Below, in pieces: positions 35,953-46,509 of a DNA stretch of 64,000 bases. Positions within the stretch are counted from its first letter, which is position 1. Each line of letters opens with the position of its first letter. This DNA comes from Phyllobacterium sophorae (lineage in GTDB: Bacteria > Pseudomonadota > Alphaproteobacteria > Rhizobiales > Rhizobiaceae): the NCBI RefSeq assembly GCF_003010965.1, contig NZ_PGGM01000001.1, positions 186,001 to 250,000 of the forward strand. The letters run 5' to 3'. The translations under genes were made by a program, and so were the position numbers. The notes below the pieces were generated by a model. The model had not been told where the DNA came from, searched no databases, and saw only the letters and a program-made list of their open reading frames with translations.

Positions 35953-37782
35953 ATGAAACTGCGCAACATCGCGATCATCGCACACGTTGACCATGGCAAG
36001 ACCACGCTCGTTGACGAACTTCTGAAACAGTCCGGCAACTTCCGCGACAACCAGCGCGTTGCCGAACGCATGATGGATTCCAACGACATCGAAAAGGAAC
36101 GCGGGATCACGATTCTCGCCAAAGCCACGTCGGTCGTCTGGAAGGACACGCGCATAAATATCGTTGACACACCCGGCCACGCCGATTTTGGCGGTGAAGT
36201 CGAGCGCATCCTGAGCATGGTTGACGGCGCCATCGTTCTCGTCGACGCCGCCGAAGGACCCATGCCACAGACGAAGTTCGTTGTGGGCAAGGCACTGAAG
36301 GTTGGCCTGCGCCCGATCGTTGCGATTAACAAGATCGATCGTCCCGATGCGCGTCACGAAGAAGTTGTGAACGAGGTCTTTGATCTCTTCGCCGCGCTCG
36401 ACGCAACTGACGAACAGCTTGATTTCCCGATCCTCTACGGTTCGGGCCGCAATGGCTGGATGGCACGCAACCCGGAAGGTCCGCAGGATCAGGGTCTTGC
36501 AGCATTGTTTGACATGGTTCTCGAACACGTTCCTGCGCCGACCGTTGGCGAAGGTGCGTTCAAGATGATCGGCACGATCCTTGAAGCCGATCCATTCCTC
36601 GGCCGTATCATCACCGGCCGCATTCATTCAGGCACCGTCAAATCGAACCAGCAGGTCAAAGTCCTGCATGGCGACGGCACACAGCTTGAAACCGGCCGTA
36701 TCTCCAAGATCCTTACGTTCCGTGGCCTTGAGCGTCAGGCAATCGACGAAGCCCATGCGGGCGACATTGTTGCCATCGCCGGTTTGCAGAAAGGCACCGT
36801 TGCCGACACGTTCTGCGCCCTCGAAGTGACCGAACCTCTTCATGCCCAGCCGATCGACCCGCCAACGGTCACCATGTCCTTCATCGTCAACGACTCCCCG
36901 CTTGCGGGCACCGAAGGCGACAAGGTTACCAGCCGCGTCATCCGCGACCGCTTGATGAAGGAAGCCGAAGGCAACGTCGCGCTGAAAGTTGAAGAATCCG
37001 GTGACAAGGATTCGTTTTTCGTTTCCGGCCGCGGTGAATTGCAGCTCGCTGTTCTCATTGAAAATATGCGCCGTGAAGGGTTTGAGCTCGGCGTATCGCG
37101 CCCGCGCGTCGTGATGCAGAAGGACGAGGCCGGCCATTTGCTCGAACCGGTCGAGGAAGTGCTAATCGACGTCGACGAGGAATATTCGGGCACGGTCGTG
37201 CAGAAAATGTCCGAGCGCAAGGCCGAAATGGTCGAGCTCCGCCCATCTGGTGGCAATCGCGTGCGCATGGTGTTCTACGCGCCGACCCGTGGCCTCATCG
37301 GCTACCAGTCAGAGCTATTGACCGACACGCGCGGCACAGCAATCATGAACCGCCTCTTCCGCGCCTATGAACCCTTCAAAGGCGAAATCGCCGGTCGTAA
37401 CAATGGCGTTCTGATTTCCAACGATCAGGGCGAGTCCGTAGCTTTCGCAATGTGGAATCTCGAAGATCGCGGCTCGATGATCATCGAAGCCGGTGTCAAG
37501 GTCTATGCCGGAATGATCATTGGCATCCATTCTCGCGACAACGATCTTGAAGTGAACATTCTCAAGGGTAAAAAGCTGACCAACATCCGCGCCGCCGGCA
37601 AGGATGAGGCGGTCAAGCTCACGCCTCCAATCCGCATGACATTGGAACGCGCTTTGTCATGGATCCAGGACGATGAGCTCATGGAGGTCACGCCGAAATC
37701 GATCCGTCTGCGCAAGCTCTATCTCGATCCGAACGAGCGCAAGCGCTTTGAAAAGAGCAGCAAGACGGCGGGCGCGGCGTAG
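35953..37782 (+). CDS. typA: Translational GTPase TypA/BipA
   Basis: A 609-residue ribosome-binding GTPase involved in ribosome assembly and stress adaptation. The G domain shows [54 protein letters not shown] and [18 protein letters not shown]-like domains and the TypA-specific C-terminal domain follow ([40 protein letters not shown]). ATG 35953 is the family start; the open frame to 35821 covers the mgtE terminator and is not coding. Confidence 0.97.
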   Translation: MKLRNIAIIAHVDHGKTTLVDELLKQSGNFRDNQRVAERMMDSNDIEKERGITILAKATSVVWKDTRINIVDTPGHADFGGEVERILSMVDGAIVLVDAAEGPMPQTKFVVGKALKVGLRPIVAINKIDRPDARHEEVVNEVFDLFAALDATDEQLDFPILYGSGRNGWMARNPEGPQDQGLAALFDMVLEHVPAPTVGEGAFKMIGTILEADPFLGRIITGRIHSGTVKSNQQVKVLHGDGTQLETGRISKILTFRGLERQAIDEAHAGDIVAIAGLQKGTVADTFCALEVTEPLHAQPIDPPTVTMSFIVNDSPLAGTEGDKVTSRVIRDRLMKEAEGNVALKVEESGDKDSFFVSGRGELQLAVLIENMRREGFELGVSRPRVVMQKDEAGHLLEPVEEVLIDVDEEYSGTVVQKMSERKAEMVELRPSGGNRVRMVFYAPTRGLIGYQSELLTDTRGTAIMNRLFRAYEPFKGEIAGRNNGVLISNDQGESVAFAMWNLEDRGSMIIEAGVKVYAGMIIGIHSRDNDLEVNILKGKKLTNIRAAGKDEAVKLTPPIRMTLERALSWIQDDELMEVTPKSIRLRKLYLDPNERKRFEKSSKTAGAA

Positions 37783-37808
37783 GCGACCAGCAGCGTTACA
37801 AATGGAAG

Positions 37809-37827
37809 AGCGGCGGTTTTCGCCGCT
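37809..37827 (+). terminator. Intrinsic terminator after typA
   Basis: A 7-bp stem AGCGGCG-GTTTT-CGCCGCT followed by TTTCTTTTTCG lies 26 bases after the typA stop. Confidence 0.9.
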
Positions 37828-37884
37828 TTTCTTTTTCGAGCATAGTTGCGGAACCTTGGGCCGCGGGTCTATGGTTAAGCAACC

Positions 37885-38391
37885 ATGAATACCCATGCGA
37901 TCGAGATAAGACGGGCCGAACTGACCGATGCTGAGGCGATTTCCGCCATACATCTGGCCGCGTGGAAAGGTGCCTATACCGGGATTATCCCGTATCGCGC
38001 CCTTAACACCATGCTGGAGCGCCGTGGACCTGCCTGGTGGACGCGTGCTATTCAACGCTCTACACAAGTGCTGGTTGCCGACGTCGGCGGCGTTGTTGCA
38101 GGCTACGCAACGCTTGGCCCCAATCGCGCGCGCCAGCTTCCGCAGAAGGGCGAAGTCTACGAACTTTACATCCGGCCCGAATATCAGGGCTTCGGACTTG
38201 GTTCCCGGCTCTTGTGTGCCGCCCGCCGCAACCTCGTCGATCAGGGATTGAAGGGCCTTGTCGTGTGGGCGCTTGAAGATAACGACCTCGCGGTTTCCTT
38301 TTACCAGAACGCAGGCGGCCGGGATGCTGCCGAGGGCGTTGAATGCTTCGAGGGCAAGACGCTCAAGAAGATTGCCTTCGTCTGGAACTGA
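37885..38391 (+). CDS. GNAT-family N-acetyltransferase
   Basis: A 168-residue acetyl-CoA-dependent acyltransferase. The start IEIRRAELTDAEAISAIHLA, the acetyl-CoA pyrophosphate loop in YIRPEYQGFGLGSRLL (Q-x-x-G-x-G/A pattern), and the C-terminal WALEDNDLAVSFYQNAGG are typical of GNAT proteins. Substrate cannot be told. It stands alone between the typA terminator and ppa. Confidence 0.88.
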   Translation: MNTHAIEIRRAELTDAEAISAIHLAAWKGAYTGIIPYRALNTMLERRGPAWWTRAIQRSTQVLVADVGGVVAGYATLGPNRARQLPQKGEVYELYIRPEYQGFGLGSRLLCAARRNLVDQGLKGLVVWALEDNDLAVSFYQNAGGRDAAEGVECFEGKTLKKIAFVWN

Positions 38392-38581
38392 CGACCAGCG
38401 GCGATGATGTTCATTGTGTTTGAATACACCCGTCGTGGCGTCGGTATGCCAAAGTCACTTTTTACAGTTTCGGCCAACTGGTCCGTCAATTACCCTCCTG
38501 GACTTTAATAACGGCGCCCATTGTTGCGCTGCGGCGCAAAAATCATTACAGCACTCCCAAACCAACAAGGACTCTGAAAAC

Positions 38582-39118
38582 ATGCGCATCGATGCCATTT
38601 CTGTCGGCAACAATCCCCCTGAAGATGTCAACGTGATCATCGAGGTTCCGGTCGGCGGTCAACCGATCAAGTATGAGCTCGACAAAGACTCCGGCGCCCT
38701 GTTCGTCGATCGCTTTCTTCACACACCCATGACCTATCCAGGCAATTATGGATTCGTACCGCACACATTGTCGGACGATGGTGATCCGATTGACGTTCTG
38801 ATCTGCAACACCCGGGCACTGATGCCAACCAGCGTGATCAATGTGCGCCCGATCGGTGTTCTCGTGATGGAGGACAATAAGGGCCAGGACGAAAAGATCA
38901 TCGCCGTGCCCTCCCCGCACCTGACCCTACGCTATGAAAAGGTGCATAATTACACTGACCTGCCGGAGATTACGCTCAAGCAGATCCAGCATTTCTTTGA
39001 ACACTACAAGGATCTGGAGCCGGGCAAATGGGTGAAGATCGGCGACTGGGGCGATGAAGACGCTGCGCGCCAGCTGATCACCGAAGCAATCGAGCGCCAC
39101 AAGGCGAAGAACGGCTGA
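38582..39118 (+). CDS. ppa: Inorganic pyrophosphatase, family I
   Basis: A 178-residue cytosolic Mg2+-dependent enzyme hydrolysing pyrophosphate. Conserved parts: [69 protein letters not shown] and [15 protein letters not shown]. Length and motifs are those of bacterial family I. Start ATG 38582 ([15 protein letters not shown]) is the usual one; the frame is open 168 bases upstream. Confidence 0.97.
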   Translation: MRIDAISVGNNPPEDVNVIIEVPVGGQPIKYELDKDSGALFVDRFLHTPMTYPGNYGFVPHTLSDDGDPIDVLICNTRALMPTSVINVRPIGVLVMEDNKGQDEKIIAVPSPHLTLRYEKVHNYTDLPEITLKQIQHFFEHYKDLEPGKWVKIGDWGDEDAARQLITEAIERHKAKNG

Positions 39119-39122
39119 TCAA

Positions 39123-39437
39123 TTAACGATCGGGCGAGACGAGAGCGGAAAGCTTGATGGCCAAAGCTTCCGGATCGCCCGAAACTCTGACCTGCTTCAC
39201 TCGCGATGTCGCGCCAGAGGCTATTGTTACATCCCGCGGTGCAAGCCCAAGCCATTTCGCCAGCAGCTTCTCCAGCGCAGCGTTGGCCCTTCCGTCTTCC
39301 GGAACTGCACGCGCGCGCGCCTTCAGGTGGGCACGCCCGCCATCCGTCGCCTCCACCCCTTCAATCATATCCCTTGCAGATTTTGGCGTCAGGCGCACAA
39401 AGAGCGTGACGCCATCACGTTCTTTGCGAAAATACAT
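39123..39437 (-). CDS. DUF167 (YggU) protein
   Basis: A 104-residue protein with the DUF167 signature: VRLTPKSARDMIEGVE, LKARARAVPEDGRANAALEK, LLAKWLGLAPRDVTIASGAT and SRVKQVRVSG. It begins 12 bases after the yggT gene, a pairing seen in many proteobacteria. The fold is known from E. coli YggU; the function is unknown. Confidence 0.93.
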   Translation of the reverse strand: MYFRKERDGVTLFVRLTPKSARDMIEGVEATDGGRAHLKARARAVPEDGRANAALEKLLAKWLGLAPRDVTIASGATSRVKQVRVSGDPEALAIKLSALVSPDR

Positions 39438-39449
39438 GATTAAGGCCGA

Positions 39450-39740
39450 TCAAACCAGGATTGGTGCAATCGTCGTCCAGAGCAACTGGCGAACAAAAAA
39501 GATAATCAGCAAGAGCACGATCGGCGAAATATCGATACCACCGAGATCAGGCAGGAAGCGACGGATAGGTCGCAAGGCCGGCTCCGTAACGCGATACAGG
39601 AAATCTCCGACTGAAGCCACGAACCGGTTGCTCGAATTGATCACGTTGAAGGCAAAAAGCCACGAAAAGATCGCGCTGGCAATGATGATCCAGGTATAAA
39701 TATCGAGAGCCAGATCGATGGTGCGGATAAGGGCGAGCAT
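39450..39740 (-). CDS. YggT-family membrane protein
   Basis: A 96-residue protein with two membrane segments (about 8-30 and 68-90) around the conserved [19 protein letters not shown] and [20 protein letters not shown]. This is the single-unit form of YggT. YggT proteins are linked to osmotic-shock tolerance and cell-envelope or septum functions, without a defined mechanism. It is the first gene of a two-gene leftward operon with DUF167. Confidence 0.93.
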   Translation of the reverse strand: MLALIRTIDLALDIYTWIIIASAIFSWLFAFNVINSSNRFVASVGDFLYRVTEPALRPIRRFLPDLGGIDISPIVLLLIIFFVRQLLWTTIAPILV

Positions 39741-39996
39741 ATGTTTCTCCTAATAGTCACGCGACATGTAGCGATTGGCTGGTCTACGGGCAAGGGGTCC
39801 TCGCGAATGCAACGCGGCATCGCACATCCCGAGATCGTATATGCAGTATTCGTCGCAAGTTCATTAGCGCAATTTCATCCGTCTAAGGTATTAACCTCCA
39901 TTGATATTGAACGATATTGTTGAATTCAAAAAACAGGAATAACTTTGCGCTTGTGATTCGGGCTATCCCGGCCTGTTTTCCATCCTAGGGGTTTCC

Positions 39997-40719
39997 ATGC
40001 TAAATAAACTGTCGGCCGAATTCTTCGGCACATTCTGGCTCGTCTTGGGCGGTTGCGGCAGCGCCGTTATTGCCGCTGCATTTCCGGACGTCGGTATTGG
40101 TTTGCTTGGTGTTTCCTTCGCATTTGGTCTTACGGTTCTTACAATGGCCTACGCGGTCGGCGGTATATCCGGTGGCCATTTCAATCCGGCTGTTTCGCTT
40201 GGACTTGCAGTAGCGGGGCGCTTTGACTTCAAAGATCTTATCCCATACTGGATTGCACAAGTTGCTGGCGCGATTGCCGCCGCTGCCGTGCTCTATCTGA
40301 TTGCTTCCGGCAAAGCTGATTTTACCGCCGGTGGTTTCGCATCCAACGGATATGGAGAGCTCTCGCCCGGCAAGTACGGCCTGACCGCCGCGCTTGTTGC
40401 AGAAGTCATCTTCACTGCCTTCTTCATCATCATCATTCTTGGTGCAACCTCTGCGTCTGTTCCGGCTGGTTTCGCACCGATTGCCATTGGTCTGGGTCTG
40501 ACGCTGATCCATCTGGTTTCGATCCCGGTGACGAATACTTCCGTCAATCCGGCCCGCTCCACCGGCGTTGCCTTCTTTGCAGAGACGGCTGCCCTCAGCC
40601 AGCTTTGGCTGTTCTGGGTTGCGCCGCTCATTGGCGCAGCCCTCGGCGCAATCATCTGGAAATCCCTGCTTGCCAAGGATTCGGACATTGCAGTCACCAA
40701 TGCCGTAAGCGCGGCCTGA
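39997..40719 (+). CDS. aqpZ: Aquaporin Z
   Basis: A 240-residue water channel with six membrane helices. Both NPA motifs are present: [18 protein letters not shown] and [15 protein letters not shown]; the start [20 protein letters not shown] is typical of AqpZ, and the Arg after the second NPA supports a water-selective pore. It stands alone, with a 256-base gap upstream in which I see nothing specific. Confidence 0.96.
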   Translation: MLNKLSAEFFGTFWLVLGGCGSAVIAAAFPDVGIGLLGVSFAFGLTVLTMAYAVGGISGGHFNPAVSLGLAVAGRFDFKDLIPYWIAQVAGAIAAAAVLYLIASGKADFTAGGFASNGYGELSPGKYGLTAALVAEVIFTAFFIIIILGATSASVPAGFAPIAIGLGLTLIHLVSIPVTNTSVNPARSTGVAFFAETAALSQLWLFWVAPLIGAALGAIIWKSLLAKDSDIAVTNAVSAA

Positions 40720-40725
40720 TAATAT

Positions 40726-40747
40726 TGGGCCGGTCCCGGCCGGCCCA
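40726..40747 (+). terminator. Hairpin after aqpZ
   Basis: TGGGCCGG (40726-40733) pairs with CCGGCCCA (40740-40747) around TCCCGG, 6 bases after the aqpZ stop. There is no T-tract, so termination by this hairpin alone is uncertain. Confidence 0.5.
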
Positions 40748-40846
40748 TTCGTCCACGCCGGAGTTTATTTATTTCCGGCTTTCTTATCCCCTTTCCCACC
40801 AAACTGGTCTAGAAGAGGTCTCCAGTTTCCGGAGCCTCCCAACGAA

Positions 40847-42088
40847 ATGTCCCTCCCAGAAATGACCGCGGCTCAGGATCGTTATGCCGCTTTTCGCCAT
40901 CCCTCCTTCACACTTTACTGGCTGGCGCGCTTCTTCGGTTCGTTTGCCATCCAGATCATCAGCGTTTCCGTTGGCTGGCAGATCTACGATTTGACGCGCG
41001 ACCCGTTCTATCTGGGCATTGTCGGTCTCATTCAATTTGCACCTTCACTGCTGCTGGTGCTCATCACCGGCGCGGCCTCGGACAGGTTCGGACGGCGCCT
41101 GATCATGGGGCTTTCATTGGGCGTAGAGGTGATTTGCGCTGCAATGTTGCTCGTACTGACGATGACCCATACATTCACGCCAGGACTGGTCTTCCTCATT
41201 CTGGCGGGCTTTGGCGTCGGTCGCGCCTTCCTTGGCCCTGCATCCGCATCGCTCGTTGTCAATCTCGTTCCGGCTGAAACGTTCTCCAACGCGGTATCGT
41301 GGAATTCATCCGCATGGCAGATCGCCACGATCGTCGGCCCCGTTGCTGGCGGATTGCTCTACGGCGCATCGCCTGTAGCTGCATATAGTATAGCGAGCGT
41401 CATGCTGGCAGTGGCCACTGTCTGCACTTTCTCCATACCGAAGCCTGCCCAGCACACCCTGTCCGAGAAGAGGTCGCTTCAAACACTCACCGCCGGATTC
41501 CGCTACATCTGGAGAGAGAAAGTGGTTCTCGGGGCGATCTCGCTTGATCTTTTTGCAGTGTTACTGGGTGGTGCGGTAGCTTTACTGCCCGTCTATGCAC
41601 GCGACATTCTCCAACTCGGGCCATGGGGGCTCGGAATGCTCCGTGCCGCACCCGGGATTGGAGCAATTCTGACGGCCATCTGGCTAACTGGACATCCCAT
41701 ACGCGACCATGCGGGTCTGATCATGTTCGCGTTCGTTGCATTGTTTGGCCTGCTCACGATTATGTTCGGCGTCTCGGATATCGCTTGGCTATCGATTGTT
41801 GCGCTCGCCTTGATGGGTGCAGCGGACATGGTCAGCGTCTATATCCGGGAAACACTGCTGCAGCTGTGGACACCCGATCACGTCCGGGGTCGTGTCAACG
41901 CCGTCAATATGGTCTTCGTCGGTGCATCCAACGAACTCGGCGAGTTCCGCGCCGGTATAATGGCCTCGTTGATCGGAGCCGTTCCAGCGGTTGTATTTGG
42001 CGGTCTGGGGACGGTTGCAGTCGCGGGGCTATGGGCCTGGTGGTTTCCGCAACTGCGCAAAGCGCGCAATCTTCAGGGCAGAACCTGA
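40847..42088 (+). CDS. MFS transporter, EntS/MFS_3-like exporter
   Basis: A 413-residue membrane protein with about 12 helices. It begins FRHPSFTLYWLARFFGSFAI and QIISVSVGWQIYDLTRDPFY, then GAASDRFGRRLIMGLS, all typical of the MFS_3/EntS-like exporters, as is the late segment RETLLQLWTPDHVRGRVNAV. Substrate unknown; related proteins export siderophores or drugs, but no siderophore genes are near. The convergent GATase gene ends 4 bases after its stop. Confidence 0.88.
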   Translation: MSLPEMTAAQDRYAAFRHPSFTLYWLARFFGSFAIQIISVSVGWQIYDLTRDPFYLGIVGLIQFAPSLLLVLITGAASDRFGRRLIMGLSLGVEVICAAMLLVLTMTHTFTPGLVFLILAGFGVGRAFLGPASASLVVNLVPAETFSNAVSWNSSAWQIATIVGPVAGGLLYGASPVAAYSIASVMLAVATVCTFSIPKPAQHTLSEKRSLQTLTAGFRYIWREKVVLGAISLDLFAVLLGGAVALLPVYARDILQLGPWGLGMLRAAPGIGAILTAIWLTGHPIRDHAGLIMFAFVALFGLLTIMFGVSDIAWLSIVALALMGAADMVSVYIRETLLQLWTPDHVRGRVNAVNMVFVGASNELGEFRAGIMASLIGAVPAVVFGGLGTVAVAGLWAWWFPQLRKARNLQGRT

Positions 42089-42092
42089 GCCC

Positions 42093-42827
42093 CTAGGCAG
42101 GGACGGGCGCTCCAAAAATTTTGCCAAGGAATTGGTGCAACCACGCCTTGAGAACCGCGTCGTGGATCATGCGGCCCTCCAGGTGATCCCTGCCATGCTG
42201 TGCGCCGCACAGTGCGAAGCGTTCTGAGCCTCGCACCACCCAGCGTTGCATCATGGCCCTCGTCAGTTCAGCGTGGAATTGGACACCCCACGCATTGTTG
42301 CCATAGCGAAAAGCCTGATTGGGATAGGTTTCGCCGGTCGCAAGCAGTGTCGCGGTCTCCGGCAGTTCGAAACCCTCACGATGGAAGTGATAGACCATGG
42401 ACGGCCAGTCCATCAGGGCTTTCCCCACTTCAGTCGGCGCCAAGGGGTACCAGCCTATTTCGACAAAACCATCCGGATGTGGAGCGACCTTGCCACCTAG
42501 ATGGTTGGCCAGCATTTGCGCTCCAAGGCAAATGCCAAGAAACGGCTTATCTTCCGCTAGCGGTACTGCCAGCCAATTCGTTTCATCGCGTACGAAGTCT
42601 TCGGGATCGTTGGCGCTCATGGGTCCGCCGAAGATGACGGCGCCCGCATGGTCTTCCAGCGTTTGCGGCAAAGGGTCACCGAGGGGCGGCCGTCGAATGT
42701 CGAGGGCAAAGCCCGCTTCAACAAGCAAATGACCCACCCGGCCGGGGCTTGAATGTTCCTGGTGTAGCACTGTCAGGATTTTAGGGCGCCGTGGCTGCCT
42801 GCTTTCCATCCAGTCGGTCTGGAACAT
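42093..42827 (-). CDS. Class I glutamine amidotransferase-like protein
   Basis: A 244-residue protein of the GMP-synthase-like GATase group. The nucleophile elbow is FLGICLGAQMLANHLGGKV and the catalytic His region is NAWGVQFHAELT. There is no synthetase domain, so it is a stand-alone amidotransferase or gamma-glutamyl hydrolase of unknown substrate. The gene lies 10 bases downstream of the TerB-like gene, at the end of the hem cluster. Confidence 0.88.
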   Translation of the reverse strand: MFQTDWMESRQPRRPKILTVLHQEHSSPGRVGHLLVEAGFALDIRRPPLGDPLPQTLEDHAGAVIFGGPMSANDPEDFVRDETNWLAVPLAEDKPFLGICLGAQMLANHLGGKVAPHPDGFVEIGWYPLAPTEVGKALMDWPSMVYHFHREGFELPETATLLATGETYPNQAFRYGNNAWGVQFHAELTRAMMQRWVVRGSERFALCGAQHGRDHLEGRMIHDAVLKAWLHQFLGKIFGAPVPA

Positions 42828-42837
42828 TCGCTCTATC

Positions 42838-43314
42838 CTATTCCTCTTGAACCGCTTGTTTGGCCCGTAGCGCGGCCTTCTGTTTCATGGTCACCCTGTC
42901 ACGTGTCGAGACACCAATGAGCTCCGCAACCCGCCAGACGACATTGTCTTCCAGCTCATGCGCGCTTCCATCGGCAAAGACGACGTCCCACATCAGCTCA
43001 ATGAATCGGATACGAGCTTCTTCGTCAAGATTGCGCTTGATGATACTGGTGAAGCTGTAGAGATCAACAGCCTCCTGATCCGCCTGCTCACCATCGTCCA
43101 GCAGGCGCTTCAGCGCCTCACCTTTTAGGCCATAGGCTTCGGAAATGAGCTGCGAAACACGTTTCCGTTCAACCTTGTCACGTTCGCCGTCGGCATCCAT
43201 GACATGAAACAACAGAGCCGCAGCTGCGAGGCGCGGATCATTCCTTGAAAAATGCTCCTTGCCGTTCTCTCCAGAAGGCAAGGATTTGAAAAACGTCACA
43301 ATACGGTCGAGCAT
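42838..43314 (-). CDS. TerB-like protein (COG4103 type)
   Basis: A 158-residue helical protein: FSRNDPRLAAAALLFHVMDA, DGERDKVERKRVSQLI and ELMWDVVFADGSAHELEDNV are the two acidic metal-binding segments of the TerB fold. I start at ATG 43314 (MLDRIVTFFKSL); the frame runs 72 bases further. Tellurite resistance is not implied, as these stand-alone TerB-like proteins are widespread next to hemY in Rhizobiales. Function unknown. Confidence 0.85.
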   Translation of the reverse strand: MLDRIVTFFKSLPSGENGKEHFSRNDPRLAAAALLFHVMDADGERDKVERKRVSQLISEAYGLKGEALKRLLDDGEQADQEAVDLYSFTSIIKRNLDEEARIRFIELMWDVVFADGSAHELEDNVVWRVAELIGVSTRDRVTMKQKAALRAKQAVQEE

Positions 43315-43431
43315 GCAGGGAAATCTCTCGGTTCGCTGAGAAGAACATGGATTCAACTGATAGCCCGGCCACTCAGTTCCCGCCACTGTGCATCTTGCCG
43401 CAAAGCGCCCCTCGGCGATATCGCCCCAAAA

Positions 43432-45114
43432 TTAGAAAAGCCGGAATTTCTTGCTTGGCCGTTCCGCTTCATATTCGGGGCGCACACCCGGATCGTCGGG
43501 AACAGGAATGACAAGGTGTTCGTCTTTCTTCGCGGATTCGGATGGTTTCTCGGGCCATGGCGGTAAAACCGACGCGATTCGTTCTTTTTCGCCGGATTGA
43601 ATGTCGCGCTCCTCCGGCTGCTTTGAAGCGGGCTCCAAGGCCACAACTTCCGCATCGATGATATCCCCTTCGTCGGAAGCCGGGCTCGAAACTGGCTTCT
43701 TGGCCTCGACCACCGGCGCCTTCGCAGGGATTAGCGGCTTCACATTTTCGCGAGGCGATGCAGGTTGCAGGGGCGCCGCCGCGAGAGCGCTTTCAAAATC
43801 ATCACCGGAATCGATGACGGGGCCAAGTTGCTCGACGGGCACCTTCCATTCAAAGGCATTGAGTTTGCCGGTGACTGGCGAAGCTGGCGCCCAACGTTCG
43901 GACACGTAACCGTCCGCCGTCCAGGCCGGATCGCGTGGCGCCTTGACTGCCCGCGATAGCCATTGGCGCACCCGCCCTTGATCGCCGGTCTGTGTTTCCT
44001 CGATATCCGCGAGTAAGAGATATGCACTCTCGCGGGGGGCGCTGCGCAGCACGGCTTCTGCAGCTTCCCTCGCTTCCTTCAGCTCGCCTGCCGCCAGCGC
44101 CGCGTTGGCGATGGCAAGGCTCGATTCCGGGTGGTGCGGATAGAGCCCGGCGAGATGACGGGCGCGCTTCAGCCTGTCGTAAACCGAATCGCCGAGTCGC
44201 GCATGAACATAGGTTTCGGCCACTTCCGGATGGGGTTCCCTTTTCCACACATGTTCCAGAATTTTCGATCCCTTGCGCAAATCACCCTGCTGGAACAGTA
44301 CTTTTGCGGCAATAATTGCCGCTGGCACCAGGTCCGGCGCCAGCTTGTTGGCCTCAATGGCAATCGCCTTGGCGCCCATTGGATCGCTTTCAAATGTCGA
44401 GATAGCCTTGGCGGTCAGCAGTGCCGCGCGATCACGCTTGGCTTTTTCCCTGTCGATCTGCTTGGTTGCCTTCTGCTTTTCGAGTAGCGCCAGAGCACCG
44501 TCCCAGTCTCCATGGGTGGTCTTCTGACCGAGAGCCGCAGATGCAGCCCATTCGACACTTGGAGCCAGCAGCGCAGCTTCCTCGGCATAATGCCGCGAGG
44601 CATCCCGCGCGCCAAGACGCTGCGCCTCCAAATAAAGGCCGCGCAGACCAAGAAGCTTCGTTTCAGGATCATCGAGCATTGCTTCGAACTTGGCCCGCGC
44701 GTCGTCTGCGCGTCCCTCCAGCATGGCGGCCTGCGCGTCAAGAAGCCGGATCAAAGGTTCCTGATCAACATTCAACAGCTTTTGCGCCTGTCCAATCATC
44801 CGCCGCGCCGTCAGGGCGTCGCCAGCGCCGGCAGCGATCAAGCCTGTCGAAAGCGACTGATAGCCCCTGTCACGTTTGCGCGCACGGAAATGGCGGCGCA
44901 ACGCATAGGGCGAGCCAACGACGCTCTTGATGACCCACCATGTGAGCATGACAGCAGCGACGATCAGGACAATGGCGGAAGCCGCCACCATCAGGCTGAC
45001 TTTGTACTGCATACCGGAAAACGTAACGACAAGATCACCGGGACGATCGGCGAGCCATGCAAAACCGGTACCAAGTAGCAAAACAACGATAAAGAAGGAC
45101 AGAATGCGCATCAT
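43432..45114 (-). CDS. hemY: HemY-like protein (HemY_N domain, TPR repeats)
   Basis: A 560-residue inner-membrane protein: two membrane helices at 4-24 and 42-62 (HemY_N domain), then TPR-like helical repeats (about 90-400, e.g. DALTARRMIGQAQKLL, HHPESSLAIANAALAAGELK) and a Pro/Glu-rich disordered tail. The bacterial name refers to its place in the hem operon; it is not the protoporphyrinogen oxidase of that name and its role is poorly defined. It is 13 bases after the Mic60-like gene. Confidence 0.9.
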   Translation of the reverse strand: MMRILSFFIVVLLLGTGFAWLADRPGDLVVTFSGMQYKVSLMVAASAIVLIVAAVMLTWWVIKSVVGSPYALRRHFRARKRDRGYQSLSTGLIAAGAGDALTARRMIGQAQKLLNVDQEPLIRLLDAQAAMLEGRADDARAKFEAMLDDPETKLLGLRGLYLEAQRLGARDASRHYAEEAALLAPSVEWAASAALGQKTTHGDWDGALALLEKQKATKQIDREKAKRDRAALLTAKAISTFESDPMGAKAIAIEANKLAPDLVPAAIIAAKVLFQQGDLRKGSKILEHVWKREPHPEVAETYVHARLGDSVYDRLKRARHLAGLYPHHPESSLAIANAALAAGELKEAREAAEAVLRSAPRESAYLLLADIEETQTGDQGRVRQWLSRAVKAPRDPAWTADGYVSERWAPASPVTGKLNAFEWKVPVEQLGPVIDSGDDFESALAAAPLQPASPRENVKPLIPAKAPVVEAKKPVSSPASDEGDIIDAEVVALEPASKQPEERDIQSGEKERIASVLPPWPEKPSESAKKDEHLVIPVPDDPGVRPEYEAERPSKKFRLF

Positions 45115-45127
45115 CGTCTTCTTGCTC

Positions 45128-46411
45128 CTAATTGGCCGCTGCGGGTGGTTTGACGCCGGTCAGGGCATCCGACAAGGCTTTTGACACGATGTCGTCGGCT
45201 TTTTGGCGCGCCTTCATGGTGCTCGCAAAATCAGCGGAAACTGCTTTGGCATTTTCCGGCAGCTTCTCCCACTCGGCAATGGCCGCGCTCAAGTCACCAG
45301 CCTTCAGCTGCGCCTCTATACGCGCAGTAATCGCCTCAACGCCCTCACCCTCAACCATGCCAACGGGCCGTGACTCCACCAATCCTTCCGCACTCGCCCA
45401 TAGCCGGTCAAGTATCCCTGCATTGGTATCGACGTCGCGAGTTGTCGCGATTATCTTGGGCGCGATATCGCCGAATTGGCTGGCCAGGACGCTCACCGTC
45501 GGTACACCCTTAGCGGCAGCTACACGAAGGCTTTCGACGTCACCGGATGCGGGCGCGACGGCAGCATATGTGTCCAGCTCAGCGGCGAAAGGCCCTCCGC
45601 GATCCAACGCAGCCTTGAGCCCCGTCGCCGCCAGCGCAAGCGCCATGTTGGTTTGACCAGACGTGTCGCTGACCCTTGCTTCCAGCGCATTGAGTCTCTC
45701 CGCTGCTCCGGCGGCGGCTCCGTCCGCGTGTTCAGCCTTTTGCGCGCTAGCGCTCAGCTGGGTCTCCAGCGCAGCAATGCGCGCATCGATAGCGCTCGTA
45801 TCCACAGCACCCGTCCCAGCGGAGGCATTCTTCTGAACCTCGGCAATGCTTTGCTTGATCGCGCTGATTTCGCCGGCAAGGCCGCTGGTTTGCCCCAGCG
45901 CCTGCTTGGCGTTTTCTACGGCACCGTTGAGTGCTACCTGCGCGCCTTCGTCCAGCGTTTGAGCCGGTGCATTGCGCAGATCGGCGATTTGCCGTTCAAG
46001 CGCTGAAATATCCGTCTTCGGCGACGGCAGCATTCCGGCCCATTGCAGAGCCGCAGCGCCAACAAGCGCGACGATACCACCAACAATCCCGGACGCCAGG
46101 CGGCCAAGTGCGTCATTCGATTTCTGCGCTGCCGGCACGGGCGCAGATTCGGATCCCTTCGTTTGAGCTGCGGATTGACCTCGCCCGAATGATTCCTGCG
46201 CGTCAGATGGCCCGGCAGGCTGAGGCTGGTCCTCATGTGATACCGCTTGTGGCGGGCTCTTTTCATCAACGGCTGCATCAAAACCTACAGGCTCTGCTGC
46301 CGGCACATTCGATGCGTTCCGTTCCGATTTGTTGATCGCAGATGACTCCAGTTCAATCGTCACGGGTTTGCGGTTCGATTTCGAATGACGCGGAACGGAA
46401 GCTTTGGCCAT
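45128..46411 (-). CDS. Mitofilin/Mic60-like membrane protein (COG4223)
   Basis: A 427-residue protein: disordered N-terminus, one membrane helix (about 107-127, ASGIVGGIVALVGAAALQWA), a coiled-coil middle (about 135-245) and a helical C-terminus with IEAQLKAGDLSAAIAEWEKL, the mitofilin-signature region. Alphaproteobacterial Mic60 homologues lie between hemD and hemY and shape intracytoplasmic membranes in photosynthetic relatives; here they may tether or bend the inner membrane. It is cotranscribed with hemY. Confidence 0.88.
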   Translation of the reverse strand: MAKASVPRHSKSNRKPVTIELESSAINKSERNASNVPAAEPVGFDAAVDEKSPPQAVSHEDQPQPAGPSDAQESFGRGQSAAQTKGSESAPVPAAQKSNDALGRLASGIVGGIVALVGAAALQWAGMLPSPKTDISALERQIADLRNAPAQTLDEGAQVALNGAVENAKQALGQTSGLAGEISAIKQSIAEVQKNASAGTGAVDTSAIDARIAALETQLSASAQKAEHADGAAAGAAERLNALEARVSDTSGQTNMALALAATGLKAALDRGGPFAAELDTYAAVAPASGDVESLRVAAAKGVPTVSVLASQFGDIAPKIIATTRDVDTNAGILDRLWASAEGLVESRPVGMVEGEGVEAITARIEAQLKAGDLSAAIAEWEKLPENAKAVSADFASTMKARQKADDIVSKALSDALTGVKPPAAAN

Positions 46412-46509
46412 GGACGGACTCTCTCATTGTAGACTCTGGTCTGTGGAAGCTAGCAAGGAAGTTCCGGATGCGAAACGGCACAATCCCGCTTGAGATCAAC
46501 ACAAGCCAT

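Noticed and set aside
42838-43314. Tellurite-resistance island
   Set aside because: Only a single TerB-like protein is present, in a conserved housekeeping position, with no terC/D/E/Z genes.
45128-46411. Possible antisense genes (174 and 176 residues) over the Mic60-like gene
   Set aside because: They are Ala/Ser/Arg-rich shadows of an Ala-rich coiled-coil gene.
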